Shown: positions 1 through 5,845 of the stretch, one piece after another | Position numbering within the stretch: position 1 is the stretch's first letter | How the letters are laid out: each line of letters begins with the position of its first letter | Source: Flavobacteriaceae bacterium | Lineage (GTDB): Bacteria > Bacteroidota > Bacteroidia > Flavobacteriales > Flavobacteriaceae | DNA: 6,340 bases | NCBI GenBank assembly: GCA_023262245.1 | Contig: JALRDC010000125.1 | Location: 1 to 6,340 of the forward strand | Direction: 5' to 3' | Notes under the pieces: model-generated | Told to the model about the DNA's origin: nothing | Database searches by the model: none | Seen by the model: the letters and a program-made list of their open reading frames with translations, nothing else | Made by a program: the position numbers and the translations under genes

Positions 1-216
1 AACAGCATTTATTGTTTTAGCAGCCGCAATTGTAAAATCAGTACGTTCTGCTGCTATGCTAGAAGTGCTAATCGTATAATTCGCAGGAATTAGAGTTGCC
101 GTAGGTTCCTTTTCTATAGGATTTTCTCTGGGGGATTGAAAATACTGATCATAAATAAAAATACTAAAAAGGGCACTTAATAGTGCTACCGAAAGGGTTT
201 TAATAAATGATTTCAT
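1..216 (-). CDS. DegP/HtrA (Do)-type periplasmic serine protease, N-terminal fragment
   Basis: This is the first 72 codons of a leftward gene whose remainder lies beyond the left edge. The start is the ATG at 216-214, chosen because a short positive stretch (K2, K6) and a hydrophobic segment (about residues 7-22) follow it at once, as in a signal peptide or membrane anchor. A low-complexity Pro/Thr/Ser/Ala-rich linker follows (about 28-58). The fragment ends with DFTIAAAKTINAV (60-72), which resembles the segment that opens the mature protease domain of Do/HtrA proteins (DFxxAAexTvnaVV). Proteins of this family degrade or refold damaged proteins in the periplasm. The catalytic His-Asp-Ser and the PDZ domains would lie outside the window, so the family call rests on the N-terminal pattern and on remembered proximity of such a gene to dapF in flavobacteria. 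A different exported protein remains possible. Confidence 0.68.
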   Translation of the reverse strand, partial: MKSFIKTLSVALLSALFSIFIYDQYFQSPRENPIEKEPTATLIPANYTISTSSIAAERTDFTIAAAKTINAV

Positions 217-233
217 AGATTTAAAATTTTCTT

Positions 234-241
234 CAAAATTA
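234..241 (-). promoter_or_regulatory. Candidate -7 box for the leftward protease gene
   Basis: Read on the minus strand, positions 241-234 are TAATTTTG, an exact fit to the Bacteroidota sigma-A -7 consensus TAnnTTTG. The box ends 17 nt before the protease ATG at 216, which would give a leader of roughly 10-12 nt. I see no TTTG at the proper -33 distance, so this is a one-box match in AT-rich DNA and only suggestive. Confidence 0.35.
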
Positions 242-244
242 TAG

Positions 245-258
245 AATTTGATCAAATT
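245..258. repeat. 14-bp perfect palindrome between divergent genes (possible operator)
   Basis: AATTTGATCAAATT is its own reverse complement over all 14 bases. It lies in the 96-bp spacer between the protease start (216) and the dapF start (313), immediately upstream of the candidate protease -7 box. Its position and symmetry would suit a dimeric regulator. It is A/T-rich apart from the central GATC, so it could have arisen by chance, and no regulator is known for it. Confidence 0.35.
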
Positions 259-298
259 TGAATTTCCTTTAACGCCTCTTTAACACCCTCAAATTGAT

Positions 299-306
299 TA
301 TATTTG
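299..306 (+). promoter_or_regulatory. Candidate -7 box directly upstream of dapF
   Basis: TATATTTG matches the Bacteroidota -7 consensus TAnnTTTG and ends 6 nt before the preferred dapF ATG at 313. If functional, transcription would begin at or next to the start codon, giving a nearly leaderless mRNA. No clear TTTG -33 element is visible about 19-21 nt upstream, which weakens the call. Confidence 0.3.
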
Positions 307-312
307 ATCCCT

Positions 313-1098
313 ATGAAAATTTCATTTGATAAATACCAAGGAGCGGGAAATGATTTTATTATGCTGGATAATCGTTCAGGAGTGTATTCGTCATTAAGTC
401 AATTGCAGTTAAAAAAGTTATGCGATCGCAACTATGGAATTGGTGCGGATGGAGTCATTTTAGTTGAAACTACTACAGAGGCAGATTTTGAAATGCTCTA
501 TTATAATTCAGATGGGAATCCAAGTAGCCTTTGTGGTAATGGAAGCCGCTGTACTGTAGCATTTGCTAATCGCTATCAGATCATAGGCACTAAAACTACG
601 TTTAAAGCCATTGATGGACTTCATGAGGCACAGTTGCTTTCTCCCTCTCAAGTGCGTCTTCATATGCAGGATGTACTTCAATTGGATTTGCAAAAAGAGG
701 CAGTAGTATTAGATACCGGTTCTCCCCACTATGTACAATTGGTAGAGGATCTTTCCTTAATGGATGTTAAAAAAGAAGGGGCCGATATTCGTTATTCAGA
801 TACCTATGCCGCAGCAGGGATTAACGTAAATTTCATAGAAAAAATAAGCCACACCCGTTTTGCAATTCGTACTTACGAAAGGGGAGTGGAAAATGAAACT
901 TTAGCTTGTGGAACAGGTGCAGTTGCTGGCGCCTTAGCAATGCATCATTTTGGGGAAACAAAAGGGGTTCAACAGGTTGAAATGATCACTTTAGGAGGGG
1001 TTCTAAAAGTAGAATTTGATTTTCATGATGATCAATACAACAAAATTTATTTGGAGGGACCTGCAACTTTTGTCTTTTCAGGTTCAATATTTCTATGA
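313..1098 (+). CDS. dapF: Diaminopimelate epimerase DapF
   Basis: The product converts LL-diaminopimelate to meso-diaminopimelate in the cytoplasm, a late step of lysine synthesis that supplies the cross-linking residue of peptidoglycan. From ATG 313 it has 261 residues, slightly short of but close to the usual DapF length. Visible hallmarks are the N-terminal KYQGAGNDF (7-15), the first active-site loop NSDGNPSSLCGNGSRC (65-80) with catalytic C74, and the second loop ERGVENETLACGTGA (189-203) with catalytic C199. The two cysteines form the cofactor-free acid/base pair, and both are present. A TTG at 304 could add three residues (M-I-P), but ATG 313 fits the family N-terminus better. The stop overlaps the next gene's start (ATGA), so dapF is the first gene of a coupled three-gene cluster. 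Confidence 0.96.
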   Translation: MKISFDKYQGAGNDFIMLDNRSGVYSSLSQLQLKKLCDRNYGIGADGVILVETTTEADFEMLYYNSDGNPSSLCGNGSRCTVAFANRYQIIGTKTTFKAIDGLHEAQLLSPSQVRLHMQDVLQLDLQKEAVVLDTGSPHYVQLVEDLSLMDVKKEGADIRYSDTYAAAGINVNFIEKISHTRFAIRTYERGVENETLACGTGAVAGALAMHHFGETKGVQQVEMITLGGVLKVEFDFHDDQYNKIYLEGPATFVFSGSIFL

Positions 1099-1607
1099 GT
1101 ACGTCTAAAGTTTTTTTACGAGCACTAGAGCCTTCCGATATTGAAGCCTTATTGCTTTTGGAAAATGACACCGACTTTTGGAAGTATGCTAATCGGACCG
1201 AACCTTTTTCTCGAGCACTTTTGGAACAATACATCGTTCAACAAAAACAAGACATTTTTGAAGTTAAGCAAAAACGGTTTGTATTGACAGAGGGAGATGC
1301 TTCGGTTTTAGGTTTTGTGGATATATTTGATTTTGAACCAATACATCGAAGAGCAGGGGTTGGAATCATTATTGATAAAAAAATCAGAGGGAGCGGTTTT
1401 GGAAAAAAGGGAATCACCCTTTTGGGAGCGTATGCAAAAACTCATTTGAATATGCATTGCTTGTATGCGAATATAGCTGTTGAGAATACTATTAGTATCA
1501 AAGCATTTGAAGCTTGCGGATATAAAAAAACAGGCTTAAAAAAAGATTGGAATTATTATAATAATCATTTCCACGATGAATATCTTTATCAAAAATTGTT
1601 AACCTAA
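1095..1607 (+). CDS. GNAT-family N-acetyltransferase (RimJ/RimL-like)
   Basis: A 170-residue protein of one GNAT domain. It opens with VFLRALEPSDIEALLLLEND (6-25), the first strand and helix typical of the RimL/SpeG-like branch. The central strand (RRAGVGIIID, about 85-94) leads into the acetyl-CoA pyrophosphate loop RGSGFGKKG (98-106), which fits the (R/Q)xxGxG pattern. Later NTISIKAFEACGYKKTG (131-147) matches the motif-B region (NxxSixxfexxGFkktG). It should transfer an acetyl group from acetyl-CoA to an amine. The acceptor cannot be read from the sequence; a protein N-terminus, polyamine or other small amine are all possible. The start overlaps the dapF stop by 4 nt, which implies translational coupling, and mltG begins 1 nt after its stop. 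The linkage suggests co-expression but does not prove a cell-wall substrate. Confidence 0.88.
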   Translation: MSTSKVFLRALEPSDIEALLLLENDTDFWKYANRTEPFSRALLEQYIVQQKQDIFEVKQKRFVLTEGDASVLGFVDIFDFEPIHRRAGVGIIIDKKIRGSGFGKKGITLLGAYAKTHLNMHCLYANIAVENTISIKAFEACGYKKTGLKKDWNYYNNHFHDEYLYQKLLT

Positions 1608-1608
1608 A

Positions 1609-2652
1609 ATGTACCGAAGAAGACTTGTTGTATTAGTTAGCTTGCTTGGGGTAGGTTTAGGTTTTTTCTTTGTCTTTAGATTTTATAAAGCTTTTTTTTG
1701 GAACAACACGCAGTTTGAAAACGATTACTCATTTGTATTTATTGATCGGGATGACACCATTGACTCGCTGAGCTTGCAATTGAATCCGTTGTTAAAGTCC
1801 ACAAAACACTTTCTTTTGGCATCAGAAAAAAAAGGATACTCACAAAAGGTTCTTCCTGGCAAGTACCGCCTTGAAAAGGGAATGAACAATAATGAGATCA
1901 TTAATACACTAAGATCAAAACGTTTGACTACTCGAGTAATTTTTAATAATCAAGAACGCTTAGAGGATTTGGCTGGACGTGTATCGGCTCAGATAGAGGC
2001 AGATAGTTTAGAGCTTCTAAATGCATTTCAAGATTCTGCTTTTTTATCAGAAGCAGGCTTTAATAAGGAAAATGCTTTGGCGATGTATTTACCCAATTCT
2101 TATGATATTTTTTGGCATTCAACCCCCGAAGATTTTAGAAAACGCATGCTGAATTATTATGATTTATTTTGGAATGAAAAACGTCGTAAGCAAGCTGAGA
2201 AACTGAATTTAACCCCAATAGAGGTATCTATACTAGCCTCTATCGTACAAAAGGAATCTGTCCAGAAGGAAGAGCAAAATAGAATTGCGGGTGTTTACAT
2301 AAACCGTTTAAAAAAACGGATTAAGCTTCAAGCAGACCCAACTATTATATATGCTTTAAAAAAGGAGACAGGAGATTTTAGCAAACAAATAAAACGCGTT
2401 TTATACAAAGACTTAAAAGTCAAATCTCCATATAACACCTATCAAAACAGAGGGTTGCCTCCTGGTCCTATTGTAATGCCAGATTTGTCTGCTATTGAAG
2501 CTGTTTTAAATCCGGAAGACCATAACTATATATATTTTGTAGCCTCACCCAAAAAACCAGGATTTCATTTATTCGCTACAAATTTATGGCAACACAATAA
2601 AAACAAAAGAGTATACACCCGTTGGTTAGATCAACAAAAGCTATATCGTTAA
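1609..2652 (+). CDS. mltG: Endolytic murein transglycosylase MltG (YceG-like)
   Basis: MltG is a single-pass inner-membrane enzyme that cuts nascent glycan strands close to the membrane and releases 1,6-anhydroMurNAc ends; it is thought to terminate strand elongation. The 347-residue protein starts with MYRRR, then one transmembrane helix (about 7-25), a periplasmic LysM-like region (about 40-105), and the YceG catalytic domain. The signature ILASIVQKES (208-217) carries the presumed catalytic glutamate E216, equivalent to E. coli E218. It is followed by RIAGVYINRL (225-234), LQADPTIIYAL (240-250) and the conserved SPYNTYQNRGLPPGPI (273-288). The length matches the family. It begins 1 nt after the acetyltransferase stop, so it is probably co-transcribed with dapF. 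Its stop (2650-2652) overlaps the stop of the convergent methyltransferase gene, leaving no room for a terminator between them. Confidence 0.95.
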   Translation: MYRRRLVVLVSLLGVGLGFFFVFRFYKAFFWNNTQFENDYSFVFIDRDDTIDSLSLQLNPLLKSTKHFLLASEKKGYSQKVLPGKYRLEKGMNNNEIINTLRSKRLTTRVIFNNQERLEDLAGRVSAQIEADSLELLNAFQDSAFLSEAGFNKENALAMYLPNSYDIFWHSTPEDFRKRMLNYYDLFWNEKRRKQAEKLNLTPIEVSILASIVQKESVQKEEQNRIAGVYINRLKKRIKLQADPTIIYALKKETGDFSKQIKRVLYKDLKVKSPYNTYQNRGLPPGPIVMPDLSAIEAVLNPEDHNYIYFVASPKKPGFHLFATNLWQHNKNKRVYTRWLDQQKLYR

Positions 2653-3377
2653 AAGGAGCCTTCAAGAATGAAGATGCAGGGCCGTTTGTTTAAATTTGGT
2701 TGACTTCTTTTCCACTCTAAAATAGATTGCGTTTTGATATACTCTGAAGGAAGACTTAAGTCACAAGCAACACAGAGTCGTGTATTGGGGTCTAAAACTT
2801 TAATCATCTCTACCAAAAGTGCATCACTCCGATAAGGGGTTTCAATAAAAATTTGCGCTTGTTCTTCTTTGTATGATTGCCGCTGATATTTTATTAAAGA
2901 TTGAGTGCGTTGTTTTTTGTCTACGGGTAGATATCCATTAAAAGCAAAGTTTTGTCCATTCATACCTGAACTCATCATTGCTAAAATAATGGAGGAGGGA
3001 CCAATATGGGGCTTCACCGTGATACCCAATTGATGTGCTTTAGAAACAATAGCAGCTCCAGGATCTGCGATGCCAGGACAACCAGCATCAGATAAGAGTC
3101 CTATTGAAATGCCCTCTAGACAAGGCTTTATATAAGAATTTTGCTCTTCTTGTGTAGTAAATTTATTGAGTGGAAAAAGAACCAAATCTTCTTGATTTTT
3201 TCCAGGGCTAATTTTTTTTATGAACCGCCTTGCCATTTTTTCATTTTCAACAATGAAATACGTGAGTTCTTCAATTATTTTTTTCACGGAAATGGGTAAA
3301 ACTTCAAAAGGGGAATTATCACCAATTGGGGTAGGAATAAGATACAAAGTGCCCTTATCTTGACTTGGAGTATTCAT
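2649..3377 (-). CDS. RsmI-like SAM-dependent methyltransferase (tetrapyrrole methylase fold)
   Basis: A 242-residue protein when started at the ATG at 3377-3375, which overlaps the upstream phosphatase stop as ATGA. An earlier ATG at 3407 would add ten residues but lie 31 bases before the phosphatase stop; LYLIPTPIGD near the N-terminus (11-20) favours the later one. Class III methyltransferase features are LLSDAGCPGIADPGA (94-108), related to the SDAGTPxISDPG loop of RsmI, then GPSSIILAMMSSGMNGQNF (126-144) and IETPYR (179-184). RsmI 2'-O-methylates C1402 of 16S rRNA. This protein is shorter, lacks the extra C-terminal region of RsmI and has CP where RsmI has TP. It therefore fits the second, RsmI-like group common in Bacteroidota, whose substrate I cannot state. 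It is the last gene of the dnaA cluster and converges on mltG. Confidence 0.87.
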   Translation of the reverse strand: MNTPSQDKGTLYLIPTPIGDNSPFEVLPISVKKIIEELTYFIVENEKMARRFIKKISPGKNQEDLVLFPLNKFTTQEEQNSYIKPCLEGISIGLLSDAGCPGIADPGAAIVSKAHQLGITVKPHIGPSSIILAMMSSGMNGQNFAFNGYLPVDKKQRTQSLIKYQRQSYKEEQAQIFIETPYRSDALLVEMIKVLDPNTRLCVACDLSLPSEYIKTQSILEWKRSQPNLNKRPCIFILEGSF

Positions 3378-3817
3378 TTCTGAAGTTTTTTTATGATTTG
3401 GTTGCATGCTTTATCCAAAAGAGAATAACAATGATCAAAGCCATCCTCTCCACCATAATAAGGATCGGGGACTTCTTCTTGCGAAGGAAGAATCAGACGT
3501 ACCTTTTCCTTTTCTTCTTTAGTTTTTGCAAGTGCGATGACATTCTGATAGTTTGAATGATCCATGACATAAATATGGCTAAAAATTTTAAAATCTTCAG
3601 CAACAAACTTTCTTGCACGATAGTGACTGATGTCAATCCCATTTTTATAAGCCACTGCAATACTTCTAGGGTCTGGTGGATTTCCAACATGATAGGCAGC
3701 AGTTCCTGCAGAATCCACTAGTGTTCCGTCAGCGAGTTTCGATTCCAATAACCCTTGAGCCAGAGGGGAACGACAGATGTTACCCAAACAAACCATGAGT
3801 ATTTTATGAGGCTCCAT
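3374..3817 (-). CDS. Low-molecular-weight protein tyrosine phosphatase
   Basis: A cytoplasmic 147-residue phosphatase, a normal size for the LMW-PTP/Wzb/YfkJ family. The P-loop VCLGNICRSP (9-18) fits CX5R(S/T), with nucleophile C10 and phosphate-binding R16. VDSAGTAAYHVGNPPDPRS (34-52) is the conserved substrate-side stretch, and VPDPYYGGEDGF (116-127) contains the general acid D118 before the usual aromatic residues. All catalytic residues are present, so it should be active on phosphotyrosine proteins, or on arginine phosphate as some relatives are (this one has I14 in the P-loop position that helps separate these groups, which does not settle the matter). It starts 12 nt after the dnaA stop and overlaps the methyltransferase start by 4 nt. 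No tyrosine kinase or polysaccharide operon, the frequent partners of this family, lies nearby. Confidence 0.94.
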   Translation of the reverse strand: MEPHKILMVCLGNICRSPLAQGLLESKLADGTLVDSAGTAAYHVGNPPDPRSIAVAYKNGIDISHYRARKFVAEDFKIFSHIYVMDHSNYQNVIALAKTKEEKEKVRLILPSQEEVPDPYYGGEDGFDHCYSLLDKACNQIIKKLQK

Positions 3818-3829
3818 AAAGAAGTAATT

Positions 3830-5257
3830 TTAGAGAGTAAGTTTTTGACTTAAGTCTTCAACATATTTTCGGAATTGTTTATCCGTAAACGTAAGGTTGT
3901 CCACTGTCTTGCAAGCGTGAAGTACAGTAGCGTGATCGCGTTTCCCGATTTGATTTCCTATGCTAGCCAAAGAAGCTTTGGTAAATTTCTTGGCAAAATA
4001 CATAGCAAGCTGTCGGGCTTGAACTATATGTCTTCTTCGAGTTTTAGATTGCAGGGTTTCAATATCCATTTGGAAGTAATCTGAAACTACTTTTTGAATG
4101 TAGTCTATGGAGACTTCTCTCTTTGTATTTTTAACAAATTTCATAACTACGTCTTGAGCAAGCTCTTGAGTAATTTCAACTTTGTTAAAAGAAGACTGAG
4201 CAATCAGTGAAATTATAGCACCCTCTAATTCTCGAACATTGGTTTTGATGTTTTTAGCAACATATTCTATAATATCATCACTAATATGGACACCGTCTCT
4301 GTAAAGTTTGTTTTTTAAGATTGAAATCCGAGTTTCATAGTTGGGGAGTTGAAGTTCAGCAGAAAGCCCCCATTTAAAACGGGAAAGAAGACGTTGTTCG
4401 ATATCTTGCATATCAACAGGTGCTTTGTCTGAGGTAAGGATGACTTGTTTCCCATTTTGATGCAAATGATTGAAAATATGGAAAAAGACATCTTGAGTTC
4501 CTGTTTTACCTGATAAAAACTGAACGTCATCGATAATGAGTACATCAAGAAGTTGATAGAAATGGATGAAGTCGTTTCTGGTATTTTTCTTAACAGCCTC
4601 TATGTATTGTTGTGTAAATTTTTCAGCTGCTATATATAAGACTGTTTTATCTTGATATTTTTCTTTTATTTCTACCCCTATTGCGTGAGCTAAATGAGTT
4701 TTTCCAAGTCCTACTCCTCCAAAAATTAGTAGTGGGTTAAAAGAGGTTCCTCCGGGTTTAGCAGCTACCGCAAGTGCAGCTGATCTTCCTAGTCGGTTGG
4801 AATCCCCTTCTAAAAAGTTCTCAAAGTTGTAATTGGGATTGAGTTGAGATTCAATTTGTAAATTTTTTATCCCAGGAATAACAAAAGGGTTTTTTAATTC
4901 CGTGATTTGAGAGCTTAATGGTGCATCTACTTGCTGAGGTGCTACTCCAGAGCGGTTATTACTTGGGATACTTTCTGTAAATGCAACTTTGTTTCCAAGG
5001 GTGTTTTCCATACGAATGGAATAAACCAAACGCGCATCATTACCTAATTCTTTTTGGAGAGCACTTTTTAGGAGTTTGACATAATGTTCTTCTAACCATT
5101 CGTAGAAAAACTTACTGGGCACTTCAATGCTCAAAATATTTTCAGAGAGCTTTACAGGTTTTATAGGAAGGAACCATGTTTTGTAGGCTTGAGGTTGGAT
5201 GTTGTCCTTAATATAAGACAAACAATTGTTCCATACCGATGAAGCGCTCGTGCTCAT
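3830..5257 (-). CDS. dnaA: Chromosomal replication initiator protein DnaA
   Basis: DnaA is the AAA+ ATPase that binds DnaA boxes at oriC, melts the origin and loads the helicase; it is also a transcription factor. The 475 residues show all four domains. Domain I (1 to about 85) contains the helicase/self-interaction surface with QAYKTWFLPI (23-32). Domain II is a short linker rich in Ser/Pro/Gln (about 95-120). Domain III (about 135-355) has NYNFENF (142-148), Walker A GGVGLGKT (180-187), Walker B LIIDD (240-244), sensor I ILTSD (273-277) and the arginine-finger box QRLLSRFKWG (288-297, finger likely R293). Domain IV ends the protein with the DNA-binding signature GKRDHATVLHACK (438-450). Nothing essential is missing. 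ATG 5257 gives a normal N-terminus. It heads a leftward cluster with the phosphatase and methyltransferase, and a 192-bp AT-rich spacer lies upstream. Confidence 0.98.
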   Translation of the reverse strand: MSTSASSVWNNCLSYIKDNIQPQAYKTWFLPIKPVKLSENILSIEVPSKFFYEWLEEHYVKLLKSALQKELGNDARLVYSIRMENTLGNKVAFTESIPSNNRSGVAPQQVDAPLSSQITELKNPFVIPGIKNLQIESQLNPNYNFENFLEGDSNRLGRSAALAVAAKPGGTSFNPLLIFGGVGLGKTHLAHAIGVEIKEKYQDKTVLYIAAEKFTQQYIEAVKKNTRNDFIHFYQLLDVLIIDDVQFLSGKTGTQDVFFHIFNHLHQNGKQVILTSDKAPVDMQDIEQRLLSRFKWGLSAELQLPNYETRISILKNKLYRDGVHISDDIIEYVAKNIKTNVRELEGAIISLIAQSSFNKVEITQELAQDVVMKFVKNTKREVSIDYIQKVVSDYFQMDIETLQSKTRRRHIVQARQLAMYFAKKFTKASLASIGNQIGKRDHATVLHACKTVDNLTFTDKQFRKYVEDLSQKLTL

Positions 5258-5449
5258 TTATTTGATAATGTTTTTTTAATTATTTATGGTTTTTAAGGAC
5301 TCTTAATTCCTGTAACAAATATTGAGTAAAAAAACATAAAAAAAAATAATTTTGGTATTGAATATTAACTTTTTTTTTTGGATATTCAGTGACTCATTGT
5401 TTGTAGTACAAAATTCTAATTTCCTACAAAATGTTTATTTTTCTTTTGG
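5258..5449. promoter_or_regulatory. AT-rich divergent spacer upstream of dnaA (possible origin-linked region)
   Basis: These 192 bp separate the dnaA start from the thioesterase start and are about 80% A+T by my count (38 G/C). They contain long homopolymer tracts: seven T at 5271-5277, seven A at 5328-5334, nine A at 5338-5346 and ten T at 5370-5379. Such composition suits a promoter region or a DNA-unwinding element. No exact DnaA box (TTATCCACA or its complement) is visible, so calling it oriC is not justified from sequence alone. On the minus strand there is no perfect TAnnTTTG for dnaA; the nearest is AATATTTG at 5323-5316, one base off. A small ORF from 5352 in the plus strand is low complexity and not credible. 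Confidence 0.5.
5322..5354 (+). promoter_or_regulatory. Candidate Bacteroidota promoter for the thioesterase gene
   Basis: TTG at 5322-5324 and TAATTTTG at 5347-5354 fit the -33 (TTG) and -7 (TAnnTTTG) elements of Bacteroidota sigma-A promoters, with 22 nt between them, at the long end of the usual range. Transcription would begin near 5360 and leave a leader of about 90 nt before the ATG at 5450. The region is so AT-rich that a chance match is a real risk. Confidence 0.42.
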
Positions 5450-5845
5450 ATGCATTATACAACTAATCCGATTGCTGTTCGTTATGGAGAAACGGATCAA
5501 ATGCAATTCGTTCATCATAGTAATTATCTCAAATATTTTGAATTAGCTAGGCTTGAGTGGCTATCTCAAATGGAAATTTCCTACGCCCAAATGGAACGGG
5601 ATGGAATTTTGATGCCCGTTGTAAGTGCAGTTGTAAATTATAAAACCCCCTTGTTTTTTGGGGACACTTTTCAAGTTAAAGTAATACTAGCAAAACAGCC
5701 GAGAGCTACCTTGGATTTTGAATACGAAATTACGAATCAAAAAGGCGAAATCATTTGTACGGGTTCTACAGTTTTGGCTTTCCTTTCTCCCAAGACTAAA
5801 AGACCCATGCGTTGTCCTGATTTTTTACTTAAGAAATTTAATTAA
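5450..5845 (+). CDS. Hotdog-fold acyl-CoA thioesterase (4HBT/YbgC/FadM type)
   Basis: A 131-residue protein, the normal length of a single hotdog domain, expected to hydrolyse acyl-CoA thioesters in the cytoplasm as an oligomer. The N-terminus has the family signature RYGETDQMQFVHHSNYLKYFELARLE in two parts: RYGETDQMQF (11-20) with the presumed catalytic D16, and VHHSNYLKYFELAR (21-34) with H23 where YbgC has its active-site histidine. The usual form after the Asp is DQMGxVyHxNY; here Q19 replaces the glycine. Further family features are VSAVVNYKTPLFFGD (58-72) and the C-terminal strand TGSTVLAFLS (104-113). The only in-frame ATG after the upstream stop at 5417 is 5450. It is divergent from dnaA and its 3' end overlaps ribD by 8 bp. 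The true acyl substrate cannot be inferred. Confidence 0.9.
   Translation: MHYTTNPIAVRYGETDQMQFVHHSNYLKYFELARLEWLSQMEISYAQMERDGILMPVVSAVVNYKTPLFFGDTFQVKVILAKQPRATLDFEYEITNQKGEIICTGSTVLAFLSPKTKRPMRCPDFLLKKFN

Noticed and set aside
986..1234. 82-codon open frame on the minus strand across the dapF-acetyltransferase junction.
   Set aside because: It lies opposite two genes with clear family motifs and shows no recognisable domain of its own.
3411..3419. TTATCCAAA, one base from the DnaA box TTATCCACA; also TTATCCGTA at 3879-3887 and TTGTCCACT at 3898-3906, two bases off.
   Set aside because: They are isolated, lie inside coding sequence of the phosphatase and dnaA genes, and form no cluster or regular spacing as expected for an origin.
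3365..3690. Short open frames on both strands within the phosphatase gene.
   Set aside because: They are shadow frames of a gene whose P-loop and catalytic Asp are intact.
3877..3890. GTTTA-tccg-TAAAC inverted repeat near the 3' end of dnaA, resembling a small hairpin.
   Set aside because: The five-base arms are weak, it lies within codons of the dnaA DNA-binding domain, and no U-tract follows; chance is the better explanation.
5403..5427. GTAG...CTAC arms with A/T-rich middle in the dnaA-thioesterase spacer, considered as a hairpin or riboswitch.
   Set aside because: Only four end bases pair well and the inner arms do not match; no known leader-RNA pattern is visible.
5352..5546. 64-codon open frame on the plus strand starting in the dnaA spacer.
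   Set aside because: Its product is low-complexity Phe/Ile/Asn from T-rich DNA and its 3' half is out of frame with the well-supported thioesterase gene.
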